Shown here: positions 51,228-59,451 of the stretch, piece after piece
How the letters are laid out: each line of letters opens with the position of its first letter
Position numbering within the stretch: the first letter of the stretch is position 1
Source: Kamptonema formosum PCC 6407
Lineage (GTDB): Bacteria; Cyanobacteriota; Cyanobacteriia; Cyanobacteriales; Microcoleaceae
Length of the DNA: 64,000 nt
Assembly (NCBI RefSeq): GCF_000332155.1
Contig: NZ_KB235904.1
Span: 1,169,910 to 1,233,909, forward strand
Direction: 5' to 3'
Made by a program: the position numbers and the translations under genes
Notes under the pieces: generated by a model
The model's input: only the letters and a program-made list of their open reading frames with translations
What the model was told of the DNA's origin: nothing
The model's database searches: none

Positions 51228-52997
51228 ATGTTTAATCAAAAAACAATGGTTGGGCAATTGCAACAGCAGAAATGGCTGCATCAATGGAGTCACTTTTTTC
51301 CGATTTTAGATTGGGGTTTACACTATCAACCGGAGTATTTGGTAGGCGATATTACTGCCGGGATTGTTGTTGGCACTGTGCTAATTCCCCAAGCGATGGC
51401 CTATGCTTTATTAGCAGGTCTACCTCCTCAAATTGGGCTATATGCTAGTATTTTGCCGCTATTAGTTTATGCCTTTCTTGGTACCAGTCGTCTGATTTCG
51501 GTTGCGCCCGTAGCATTGGATTCGCTGATGGTTGGGGCGGCAATTGTCCCCCTAGCTGCTGAGAATACACCCCAATATTTAGGATTGGCATTATTGCTGG
51601 CATTAATGATTGGTGCGATCGACATTTTTATGGGGGTTTTTCGGTTAGGATTCTTGGTAAATTTTCTCAGTCAAGCAGTGATTTCTGGCTTTATTAGTGC
51701 GGCGGCAATTGTAATTAGTTTTAGTCAGGTTAAACATTTACTAGGATTAAAAATTCCCCAAACTGAATCTTTTATTCAGTTACTAACTTATCTAGCCAAA
51801 GGAATTAGTGCAATTAATTGGTTTACTCTATCCTTGGGTTTAATCAGCATTTTCCTATTGGTCTATTTCCCAAAATGGTTGGGAAAACAACTCAAGAAAC
51901 GCGGATTTCAAGAGTTAACAATTATGCCACTTACTAAAAGTGCGCCTCTCCTGCTGGTAATTAGTAGTTCGTTGCTTGTTTGGTGCTTTCATCTGGATAA
52001 AATTGCGGGGATAAAAGTTGTGGGTGATATCCCCAAAGGTTTACCTGCTTTCACTTTTCCGGTGCTGGATGGCAATACAATTACTACATTATTCCCTGCG
52101 GCTTTGGCGATTAGTTTTGTAGGTTTCATGGAAGCCTATTCAGTGGGTAAGTTTTTGGCTAGTAAGAGAAGACAAAAAGTTGAGGCTAACCAGGAATTTA
52201 TAGCTTTAGGGGCCGCAAATATTAGTGCAGCTTTGACGGGTGGTTATCCAGTTGCCGGCGGAGTAAGTCGATCGGGTGTGAACTTTTCTGCTAATGCTAA
52301 TACTCCTTTAGCATCAATGATTACGGCATTAATTGTGGCGCTTACTGTCATGTTTTTAACGCCGTTATTTTACTTTTTGCCACAAGCTTGTTTAGCGGCA
52401 ATTATTGTGATGGCTGTTAGTAGTCTTTTCGACATTGCCACGCTGAAACGCTTGTGGGTGTATAACAAAGCTGATGCGATCGCGTGGATTTCTGCATTTC
52501 TGGCCGTCTTATTCACCAGTGTGGAAAAAGGTATTTTGTTCGGTGCTGCGGTATCAATTCTATTACATCTATGGCGCACTAGCAAACCGCATATCGCGGT
52601 TGTTGGTAGAGTTGGAAACAGCGAACATTTTCGCAATGTGCTGCGCCATGAAGTTAAAACTTGTCCTCATGTCTTGGCGGTTCGGGTTGATGCTAGTCTT
52701 TACTTTGTCAATACTAAATATTTGGAGGATTACTTGCTGAAAGCAGTGAGCGATCGGCTAGAGGTAAAATATTTATTACTGGTATGTAGTGCCGTAAATT
52801 CTATTGATGGTAGTGCTTTGGAAACGCTCAAAAGTTTGATTCTTGACTTAAATAATCGGGGAATTGAATTTTATATGTCTGAAGTCAAGGGGCCGGTGAT
52901 GGATGGATTGTTAAAGGTTGGGTTTGTCGAAGAGTTAGGGAAAGACCATGTTTTTTTAACTACTGACCAAGCAATGCAAGCTTTGGAATGTGTATAA
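51228..52997 (+). CDS. SulP family sulfate/anion permease with STAS domain
   Basis: 589 residues: about 11-12 membrane helices (about 40-440) with IPQAMAYALLAGLPPQIGLYA, the SulP signature, then a cytosolic STAS domain (about 455-575, LVCSAVNSIDGSALETLKSL). Such proteins carry sulfate, bicarbonate or other anions. Placed last in the sulfide locus, it may import or export sulfate or sulfite; bicarbonate (BicA-like) cannot be excluded. An 82-bp gap separates it from the YeeE pair. Confidence 0.9.
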   Translation: MFNQKTMVGQLQQQKWLHQWSHFFPILDWGLHYQPEYLVGDITAGIVVGTVLIPQAMAYALLAGLPPQIGLYASILPLLVYAFLGTSRLISVAPVALDSLMVGAAIVPLAAENTPQYLGLALLLALMIGAIDIFMGVFRLGFLVNFLSQAVISGFISAAAIVISFSQVKHLLGLKIPQTESFIQLLTYLAKGISAINWFTLSLGLISIFLLVYFPKWLGKQLKKRGFQELTIMPLTKSAPLLLVISSSLLVWCFHLDKIAGIKVVGDIPKGLPAFTFPVLDGNTITTLFPAALAISFVGFMEAYSVGKFLASKRRQKVEANQEFIALGAANISAALTGGYPVAGGVSRSGVNFSANANTPLASMITALIVALTVMFLTPLFYFLPQACLAAIIVMAVSSLFDIATLKRLWVYNKADAIAWISAFLAVLFTSVEKGILFGAAVSILLHLWRTSKPHIAVVGRVGNSEHFRNVLRHEVKTCPHVLAVRVDASLYFVNTKYLEDYLLKAVSDRLEVKYLLLVCSAVNSIDGSALETLKSLILDLNNRGIEFYMSEVKGPVMDGLLKVGFVEELGKDHVFLTTDQAMQALECV

Positions 52998-52998
52998 T

Positions 52999-53215
52999 AT
53001 AGGGCTTACGCACGTTCGGTTAAAAACTCGGTTTCTGGCCCCGCGTATAATCAAAGAAACCGGGTTTTTTACGATTCATATCGACTGTAACGAAGTCTGT
53101 CGCAAAAACCCGGTTTCTGGCCACCACGTAGAATCAAAGAAACCGGGTTTTCCCCAAATCTTTGCACTGTAACGAAGTCTGTCGCAAAAACGCGGTTTCT
53201 GGCCACTTTCGATCG
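52999..53215. repeat. AAACCCGGTTTCT repeats, three units
   Basis: Three units of GAAACCGGGTTTT/AAACCCGGTTTCTGGCC separated by TGTAACGAAGTCTGTCGC, following the SulP stop. Related units lie at 46158-46262, 47826-47852, 49255-49345 and 53768-53870, usually with CTTACGCA nearby. Confidence 0.9.
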
Positions 53216-53227
53216 CCCTCTCTATAT

Positions 53228-53452
53228 TTAATTATCAGCAGTTTTATTTCGGGTTTTCTCATCCACTATCCGCTTGAATAATTCAAATTGTTCTTGTTCT
53301 TCCTCCTTGTTCTTTGGCGGGTGGAACATAATCACTTCTGCGTCGGGACTACGGCGATTTACCAAAGCATCTAAAGCTTTTAAATCATCCCGATGTACCC
53401 GCACGTAATCTCTCAATTCTTTTCGAGTCATTTGTTCAAATTGTGGTTTCAT
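53228..53452 (-). CDS. DUF6887 family protein
   Basis: A 74-residue acidic protein with the layout typical of this cyanobacterial family: MTRKELRDYVRVHRDD near the start, a central DALVNRRSPDAEV and FHPPKN, and a helical Glu-rich end. It follows, and overlaps by 17 bp, the DUF6888 gene. Such pairs are common and look like toxin-antitoxin modules, but no activity is established. The family name is recalled, not searched. Confidence 0.72.
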   Translation of the reverse strand: MKPQFEQMTRKELRDYVRVHRDDLKALDALVNRRSPDAEVIMFHPPKNKEEEQEQFELFKRIVDEKTRNKTADN

Positions 53453-53651
53453 CGATCAACTCCCAATTTCCATCTCGATATACTATGATTTCTAAATTGT
53501 CAGATGTCAAAATGTAGACATATCCCTTTTGTTCGCTAAAACTAAATAGCTGGATGTCCCGGTAGTAGTTGGACAACATCTGACAGACTCGTAGGCAAGT
53601 TTGGGCTTGTTTGTCGGTTGGGTGAATAGCGCTATCCTCCAATTGTGGCAT
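53436..53651 (-). CDS. DUF6888 family protein
   Basis: 71 residues, with the helix CLRVCQMLSNYYRDIQLFSF followed by strands (KGYVYILTSDNLEIIVY, then DGNWEL) typical of the family. First gene of the overlapping pair with DUF6887. The ATG at 53649-53651 has no strong ribosome site. Role unknown. Confidence 0.7.
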   Translation of the reverse strand: MPQLEDSAIHPTDKQAQTCLRVCQMLSNYYRDIQLFSFSEQKGYVYILTSDNLEIIVYRDGNWELIDETTI

Positions 53652-53767
53652 AAGTTATGATAGGATGGACTCGGTGTTATTGCCTACCCCATTGCGATCG
53701 TGGATGAAACTCGCGCCCAAGCTTATATTACTTATAGGTATGTAGTTGCGCTGTCTTCTAGGACTTT

Positions 53768-53870
53768 GGCACCCAACCAAAGAAACCGGGTTTTTTGACG
53801 AAAATACTTCGCCCGAACCCACATATTCTCTCAAAAACCCGGTTTCTAGGGCCATGAGCGTAAGTCTTGT
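53768..53870. repeat. AAACCCGGTTTCT repeat pair
   Basis: AAGAAACCGGGTTTTTTGAC and AAAACCCGGTTTCTAGGGCC in inverted order, with GCGTAAGTCTTG after them, between the DUF6888 and Imm1 genes. Confidence 0.85.
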
Positions 53871-53889
53871 CTTCGTTAACGCAACTACA

Positions 53890-54306
53890 TCAGATCGAGA
53901 CTAATGATTTCTCTTCTTCCCAAGAAAGCGAACGCTCTAGTTCCCCTGATTCTGCAAAGGTTTTAGCCGCTAACAAAGCTACTTGTAATTCAATGCACAT
54001 TTGCGTGGAATAATTGCCTTCTTGTCCCCCCACAACTAACTTTTCTATAGCCTGGCTTTTTGATAAATCAACTAAGTTTTGAAAGCTGATGTTGTCAAAA
54101 GTTGCATTGACGATATATTTGCCAGAAAAACCACCTCCAATGCTCATGTAAGTGTCATCATCGCTCCCCAAGGTAACTAAAGTTTTGGTTTTTCCATCTA
54201 ATTCAAGTATGGCTTCTTCTATTTGTTGCCAAGTGGGATTGTCAATTAGGCAACCTTGATTTCGGTTGCCTATCCAATTTTCTACAGATAGATTTAACAC
54301 GATCAT
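53890..54306 (-). CDS. Imm1 family immunity protein
   Basis: 138 residues from ATG 54306. Pattern of the Imm1 family: WIGNRNQGCLIDNPTWQQIE at the start, ILELDGKTKTLVTL, YMSIGGGFSGKYIV and FDNISFQNLVD. Imm1 proteins neutralise deaminase toxins of the DddA/SCP1.201 group, fitting its neighbour exactly. Its start shares a base with the toxin stop (TAATG), so the two are translationally coupled, toxin first. Confidence 0.82.
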   Translation of the reverse strand: MIVLNLSVENWIGNRNQGCLIDNPTWQQIEEAILELDGKTKTLVTLGSDDDTYMSIGGGFSGKYIVNATFDNISFQNLVDLSKSQAIEKLVVGGQEGNYSTQMCIELQVALLAAKTFAESGELERSLSWEEEKSLVSI

Positions 54307-54725
54307 TATTGACTCCTTCTTTTTGGTGGTTGGGGGATTATAACTTTGCTGCCACTGGGAGTAATTATTTCTAATTCTTCTATGCCTAACTGCCAAGCCA
54401 TAGAATTTACTCCTCCTCTTATACCACAAGCAGCGCAAAGATCGCGATCGACAATCAAGCGGGCTTTTCCACCTCTAATTCCTGCATCATCAGCTTGTTG
54501 AAAAGCATCCGCTTCGGCGTGGGTTTTGGTGATCGGATTGACAGAAAAAGTAATTTTTCGACGAGTGGGGTTACTACCGGAGTTGATACCGAAGAAAGTT
54601 TGACCACCTATTTCTAGTTTAGCAATGGTTGATTTATCTATTTCACTGCCAGCCGGTGGAAGCTCGATCTGCTGTCTGTATTGAGATAGTTCATCAAAAA
54701 TATTTTGTTTTTTTTCTTGAGTCAT
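54306..54725 (-). CDS. DddA/SCP1.201-like deaminase toxin
   Basis: 139 residues. The zinc-deaminase signature is complete: HAEADAFQQADDAGI (His ligand and catalytic Glu) and CAACGIRGG (two Cys ligands), followed by LEIITPSGSKV, the same layout as DddA (H-x-E, then Gly-Ile, then CxxC and a PxG tail). Relatives deaminate cytosine in double- or single-stranded DNA or RNA. Oddity: it is free-standing, with no PAAR, RHS, contact-dependent or signal-peptide delivery module in the 139 residues or upstream. The N-terminal half (1-70) resembles only a short pre-toxin segment. The substrate is inferred, not shown. Confidence 0.78.
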   Translation of the reverse strand: MTQEKKQNIFDELSQYRQQIELPPAGSEIDKSTIAKLEIGGQTFFGINSGSNPTRRKITFSVNPITKTHAEADAFQQADDAGIRGGKARLIVDRDLCAACGIRGGVNSMAWQLGIEELEIITPSGSKVIIPQPPKRRSQ

Positions 54726-54797
54726 TATATTGTTTAATAATCCTATTATATTATTATCAAATTGTCAAACTAATCGCGAGCTCTTGAATCAAGGCGA

Positions 54798-55436
54798 TTA
54801 CCCATTTGCATACAAATCAATAATTCGCTTAATCACTCGCACTACATCATATAGTTCATTCTGTTCTGGGTTAACCAGGGTAAATTTTTTTGATGTTGCA
54901 TACTGATGTAATTGGCTATCGAACTTGACAAATATATAATCTTCACCATTCATTATCATCCCAAAAGTAGGCTTCTCAGGGTGAGGATTTGCCATCATGT
55001 AAGCCAAGGTTTGCGGTAGTGCTTGTAAAACACTAAAACTATATTGTTTAGCTTCTATTAACACGACCCATAATAAGTTTTTGATAACCAAGGTATCAAT
55101 AAAGCCTTCTAATACGGTATCTCCGTTTTCAATCTCTATTTTGACAAACTTCTCCCCTCGAATTTTAAATGGTGGATCGCAAAATCCCAATAGTTCTAAA
55201 AGAGGAGATAAGGTAATAATGTTAACGGTAGCTTCGAGAATAAAGCCGTCTGCTGCATAATAAAGATAGCGGTTTTTTAAGCGGTCTAGTAAGTTTTTTT
55301 CAGCCTCTGTCAGTTCAGGTAAATCATCCAGCCATTCGGTGAAAAATTGAGGATCGTTTGCCAGAATGATGTTGAATTGTTCTTGAGCTTTGTTGAGGTT
55401 TGTAATGGCTTTTGTAATAGCAATTGTTTGAGGCAT
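54798..55436 (-). CDS. PD-(D/E)XK-like nuclease-fold protein
   Basis: A 212-residue protein often labelled restriction endonuclease-like in cyanobacteria. Possible active-site residues are E...D (LEGFIDTLVI) and ExK (VVLIEAKQYSF) near residues 113-137, on strands as in the PD-(D/E)XK fold. There is no specificity or methyltransferase gene nearby, so it is not a standard restriction system. ATG at 55434-55436, about 70 bp before the deaminase gene on the same strand. Confidence 0.65.
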   Translation of the reverse strand: MPQTIAITKAITNLNKAQEQFNIILANDPQFFTEWLDDLPELTEAEKNLLDRLKNRYLYYAADGFILEATVNIITLSPLLELLGFCDPPFKIRGEKFVKIEIENGDTVLEGFIDTLVIKNLLWVVLIEAKQYSFSVLQALPQTLAYMMANPHPEKPTFGMIMNGEDYIFVKFDSQLHQYATSKKFTLVNPEQNELYDVVRVIKRIIDLYANG

Positions 55437-55485
55437 AATCGAAGCGAGCTCTATGACAAGTTTATATTAATCTTAGCACAAGCTT

Positions 55486-56568
55486 TTAATCAACTAGACA
55501 CCGATAAACTTCATTCTCCTTAAAAAAATCAAAATGACTGTAATCCATAATATTATCTAAAATTACATTCTTATCAATTTTTATTAATTTATATTCCCAC
55601 TTAGAACCGCTAACTTCCCGTTTGATCTGTTCTGAAGCTACCACAGAATTTTTATCCGTACCCGGACAAACTATGCCACTAACTTTTTCTAGTCTCGCCG
55701 CAGTATTAATATCTTTTCCATAGGTGCAAGACCTAAAAATATATAAATTACCTTTAGCAATTCCAATCGATAAACCACAAGGTATTTGATGAGTTTGAAT
55801 AAAAAGTTTCCAGTTTTCACATAGGTTTTCCATTGCTGCTAAAGCTGAGTGAGCTTCGGGAAAAGTTAAAAGATGAGAATCGCCGACAACATTGCGAATT
55901 GTGCCGCCGTATTCTTCGCAGATTGTCTTTTCAAACATATCAAAATTCGTCAATAAATATTCTACATCTTGTATCGAATTTGATTCTTGATACGCGATAA
56001 ATCCTCTCAAGTCGGCTTTAATAACTGCCTGGTTTTTAACAATTCTTGTCTTGTGTTCTTGATCTATTTTGTATACTTTTTCCGGTTCGCTCATTCCTTT
56101 TAAGGAAAACTCATTTACAAAAGATGTTTGCACTTCTGCTTTATTAAGTGCTAACCAAGCCGCTTGGGATAAATATATTTCATCGGGAGGCGTTACTGAT
56201 TCTATTCTTGCTGTTAAATTAACTGTATTGCCAAAGATATCTTTATCCTGATGTAATACGTCTCCCAAGGTGATTGATACGCGAATTGCTAAACGGTCAT
56301 CATCAGTTTTTCCTGACTGCTGTGCCCTCAATTCTTGCTGCATTTCTATGGCTGCTAATGCCGCTGATGTCACGCTGGGAAAAATAATCCAAAACGAATC
56401 TCCTTCACCTTTGATAATACTTCCTTCACTTTTAGCACTAATATCTGAAATGAAAATTTTATGTTCGTTTAATAAGCTACTTAAAGCCCCTTGAGATAAG
56501 GTTTTTACTCTAGCGGTATACCCGCAAATATCAGTTTTCATGATCACAGTAGAACGCAAATTAGCCAT
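55486..56568 (-). CDS. Class III nucleotide cyclase with two cyclase domains
   Basis: 360 residues from ATG 56568. Domain 1 (about 1-175) has a full set: metal Asp in MKTDICGYT, second Asp and Lys in IIKGEGDSF, adenine-type Asp with Asn and Arg in KDIFGNTVNLTARIE. Domain 2 (about 180-340) keeps ADLRGF, VVGDS and INTAARLE but appears to lack the Lys and adenine-type Asp, so it may be a partner rather than a full catalyst. A pseudo-heterodimer making cAMP is likely. No membrane or sensory domain. An in-frame ATG at 56598 is an alternative. Confidence 0.82.
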   Translation of the reverse strand: MANLRSTVIMKTDICGYTARVKTLSQGALSSLLNEHKIFISDISAKSEGSIIKGEGDSFWIIFPSVTSAALAAIEMQQELRAQQSGKTDDDRLAIRVSITLGDVLHQDKDIFGNTVNLTARIESVTPPDEIYLSQAAWLALNKAEVQTSFVNEFSLKGMSEPEKVYKIDQEHKTRIVKNQAVIKADLRGFIAYQESNSIQDVEYLLTNFDMFEKTICEEYGGTIRNVVGDSHLLTFPEAHSALAAMENLCENWKLFIQTHQIPCGLSIGIAKGNLYIFRSCTYGKDINTAARLEKVSGIVCPGTDKNSVVASEQIKREVSGSKWEYKLIKIDKNVILDNIMDYSHFDFFKENEVYRCLVD

Positions 56569-56652
56569 GATTTTTAGATCGCAAGCAAAAAGATACAATA
56601 ATTATTGTAGAGGCGCAATTCTTAGCCCCTGATTAATTGCGCCTCTACAATG

Positions 56653-57960
56653 CTAATCTGCTAAACTCCGTCCTTTTGTTTCCGCCAGAGTTGTAGCATC
56701 GGGTACTTTGTCTGGTGTGTAGTAACCCGCAGCTTTCTTAGCAAGAATTTCTACCTGTGCATCTGCGGGAATCCAATCTTCAGGAATGGGGATGCGCTCA
56801 ATTACCTCAATGCCAGAATTCTTAATTGCATTATATTTCATATCGCTCATGGATACTAAGCGGTCAATGCGGGTAATTCCCAACCAGTGCAGTACATCTG
56901 GCATCAATTCTTGAAATCGCATATCTTGAGTGCCAGCTACGCATTCAGTGCGAGTGAAATAGGCATCGGCACGATCGCCGCCTTCCTGCCGTTTCCGGGC
57001 ATTATAAACTAAAAATTTCGTCACTTCTCCTAATGCTCTTCCTTCTTTGCGGAAGTAAACAATAACACCAGCACCTCCCTCTAAAGCAGTTTGAATGCAA
57101 ACCTCAATTCCGTGTACTAAATAAGGCCGACAGGTGCAAATATCGGAACTAAAAACATCGGAACCGTTACACTCGTCGTGTACGCGGACGGCGAGTGGTT
57201 TGTTAGGGTCAGTAATATTAGCAATCTCTCCGACAATATAAACTGTAATCCCGCCAATTGGGGGTAAAAAAATGTGTAAATCCGGTCTGGTTACTAACTC
57301 AGGAAACATCCCTCCTGTTTGCTGAAAAAGTATCCGGCGCAAATGGCTTTCCTCAACCTTGAGCCGATGGGCAATTCCTGGGAGATACCAGACGGGATCT
57401 ATGGCAACTTTAGTTACTACTAAGTTGCCACCTTCTTTGACTATTTTACCATCAATTTGCACTCGTCCTTTGGCGATAGCATCTTGCAGCTCTGGCATAT
57501 TAATGTGAGCTTTAGTAATAGCAATTGAGGGGCGAATATCATAGCCTTGCTCGTAAAATGTGGCGTAAACTTCGCCTACCATTGCGCCAAAGGGATCGAG
57601 GCAGACAATTTTGTGGCGATCGCTCCAACTGGGATGGGGGCCGATGCGTTCGGCGGGCGAGGTATTGGTAAAATCGGGACGGTGATCGGCTTGGAGTGTA
57701 CCAGATGCGATCGCTAGCGCCCGATAAACAGAGTAGGAACCGGAATGAGTACCGATTGCATTACGGTGAGTTGCCTTGCTGAGCGTGCCAATAACTGGGC
57801 CGCGCTTGAGGGGATCGCTTTCTCCCCAGTGAATCGGCATCGATTTTGCGCCTGCTTTGCCGGGATGGGAGGTTAAAACAATATGCTTGGGTTTAGGCAC
57901 GGTTTCCTGCTTACTATAGATACTGTTGTTAGCTGGTAGGCTACTCGCGATTGAAAACAA
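56653..57960 (-). CDS. GTP cyclohydrolase II-like protein (URC1-type)
   Basis: 435 residues. The C-terminal half is GTP-cyclohydrolase-II-like: zinc ligands in HDECNGSDVFSSDICTC and RKEGRALGEV. The long N-terminal part (KHIVLTSHPGKAG, GTHSGSYSVYRAL) is the extension seen in URC1-like proteins of uracil catabolism and in cyanobacterial homologues, not in riboflavin RibA. So a purine/pyrimidine-related hydrolysis, not vitamin B2 synthesis, is the better guess. Start uncertain: TTG at 57960 is used; GGAGG is very close to it. Confidence 0.8.
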   Translation of the reverse strand: MFSIASSLPANNSIYSKQETVPKPKHIVLTSHPGKAGAKSMPIHWGESDPLKRGPVIGTLSKATHRNAIGTHSGSYSVYRALAIASGTLQADHRPDFTNTSPAERIGPHPSWSDRHKIVCLDPFGAMVGEVYATFYEQGYDIRPSIAITKAHINMPELQDAIAKGRVQIDGKIVKEGGNLVVTKVAIDPVWYLPGIAHRLKVEESHLRRILFQQTGGMFPELVTRPDLHIFLPPIGGITVYIVGEIANITDPNKPLAVRVHDECNGSDVFSSDICTCRPYLVHGIEVCIQTALEGGAGVIVYFRKEGRALGEVTKFLVYNARKRQEGGDRADAYFTRTECVAGTQDMRFQELMPDVLHWLGITRIDRLVSMSDMKYNAIKNSGIEVIERIPIPEDWIPADAQVEILAKKAAGYYTPDKVPDATTLAETKGRSLAD

Positions 57961-58648
57961 CCCTCCACCATACTAACAGCATTCTGCTTTTAGAAGTATC
58001 GGGGGTAGCCAAATTTACAACGCTCACTTCTATTTTAGCAAGTTTTTTGAATGCGATCTAGATAGATTTAAACTACTTACAGGGATAGACTTTGCTACAG
58101 ATAATTTTAAAATTGAATTTGGCAAATAAATTTAGAAAATATTGGGAGAATGCTTGATAAAATTATGGTAATTGAGCAAGTAGTATAAAGACAAATAATT
58201 GATTCTCTAGAGTTTTTTTTCAAAAAGTAACCGCTCATAGGCACAGATAAAAATAGATCGGGGACTAGGGAAACAAGGGAAGAGAAAGAAAATAGAATAA
58301 AATTAAGGGTTTAAGCAACTGAGAAAATATTAATAGTCTGAGCAGTTCTATGATCTTCAAACTATTACCACCTTAGCATATTTTTGCAATCTATCTTAAG
58401 TAAGAAAAACACAGATAAAATCTTACATCGAGCGAGAACTTAATTTTTTTATAACTAAAATTGGAGTCAGTTAACAGCGAACACTGCCAGAATTTGCCGA
58501 TTAAAATTGCCTAAGATTGGGATTTTATCTCCCTACAGTGAGAGTTTACACTCAACTCATTTACTGCTCTAGAGAGATTCTACTTCTGTGGGGAATCGGT
58601 ATTGTTGTAAAGAGTGCAAGATTGTTCAACGAGAGCGGAGTTTGAATT
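57961..58648. other. 690-bp intergenic region without a gene
   Basis: AT-rich, no frame of note. The last 200 bp are AT-rich and end at AACGAGAGCGGAG before the next gene; they should hold its promoter. No repeats of the families named elsewhere. Confidence 0.5.
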
Positions 58649-58960
58649 ATGAAAAGTTCTGATTTATCTAAGGTAATTGGTGCGAGTGTGATGGCAGCGG
58701 GTTTAGTGATTCTACCTGCTACTCTTCCCGCTTCAGCTCAGACTAATACTTCTCCAAATACTGACAACACTACCACCACTACAACCCCCCCTCGAGCGGA
58801 TGTTTATGATGCCGATATCGATAATGACTTTGACTGGGGTTGGTTAGGTTTGTTAGGTTTGACTGGTTTGTTGGGTTTGATTCCCCGCAAACGAGAAGAA
58901 ACAGTGCATTATAACAGTACCACTAGCGATCGCGACCCCGTTCGCACTGACTACCGCTAA
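58649..58960 (+). CDS. WGxxGxxG family small exported protein
   Basis: 103 residues: N-terminal signal-like helix (VIGASVMAAGLVILPATLPA, then SAQ cleavage region), a Thr/Asn/Pro-rich middle, then DFDWGWLGLLGLTGLLGLIP, the WGxxGxxG motif with a hydrophobic stretch, and RKRE. Such proteins are found throughout cyanobacteria with no known role; the hydrophobic end followed by Lys/Arg resembles a sorting tail. GCGGAG upstream of the ATG; an intrinsic terminator follows. Confidence 0.85.
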   Translation: MKSSDLSKVIGASVMAAGLVILPATLPASAQTNTSPNTDNTTTTTTPPRADVYDADIDNDFDWGWLGLLGLTGLLGLIPRKREETVHYNSTTSDRDPVRTDYR

Positions 58961-59013
58961 GGCTCAAGTCAGAGGTTAAGTTAACCCGTTAGAGTATGAA
59001 TAGAAATCGTGAG

Positions 59014-59036
59014 ACCCCCACCGTTGGGGGTTTTTT
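59014..59036 (+). terminator. Intrinsic terminator of the WGxxGxxG gene
   Basis: ACCCCCA (59014-59020) pairs with TGGGGGT (59025-59031), 4-nt loop, followed by TTTTTT. Confidence 0.9.
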
Positions 59037-59066
59037 GTTGTCAGAATTAGGGAAGCGATCGCGCAG

Positions 59067-59288
59067 TCAAGTAATCAAATCCCCCTCACAAAGAGTCAGA
59101 CCACTTAATTCTGAAATTTTGGATTGTAACTGACCTTTGGCCGATTCTGCTAGAAGTGAGAATATTTCTAAAAAAGAAGTTTTCCCAACGCCGTTAGCAC
59201 CAATCATCACTGTCAGAGGCCGCATTTCCACCTCCGCCGAAAACAAGCGGCGGAACCCCTCAATGGTTATAGACTTAAATGTGTTCAT
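59067..59288 (-). pseudogene. Truncated AAA/OLD-like ATPase N-terminus
   Basis: The 73-residue frame has the start of a SMC/OLD-type ATPase (ITIEGFRRLFSAEVEMRPLT, Walker A IGANGVGKTS, FLEIFSLLAES) and then stops. Full proteins have 350-600 residues with Walker B and a signature motif, none of which follow. A short terminal piece survives next to the WGxxGxxG terminator, so this is a remnant of a defence-type gene. It could still be transcribed. Confidence 0.8.
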
Positions 59289-59451
59289 ATCTTTAGTCCT
59301 TTACCTTGTAAAATCCTAATATGCACAGTTTTATTCCCTCTGAACGATTCTGCCTCTATCTTATATATCTACAAATTTTCCCAACCTAAGTGCTTCAGTT
59401 CCTAGTTCGTGTCACAATGATCCTGAGAAATTTTTGGATTTGAAAACCAAC

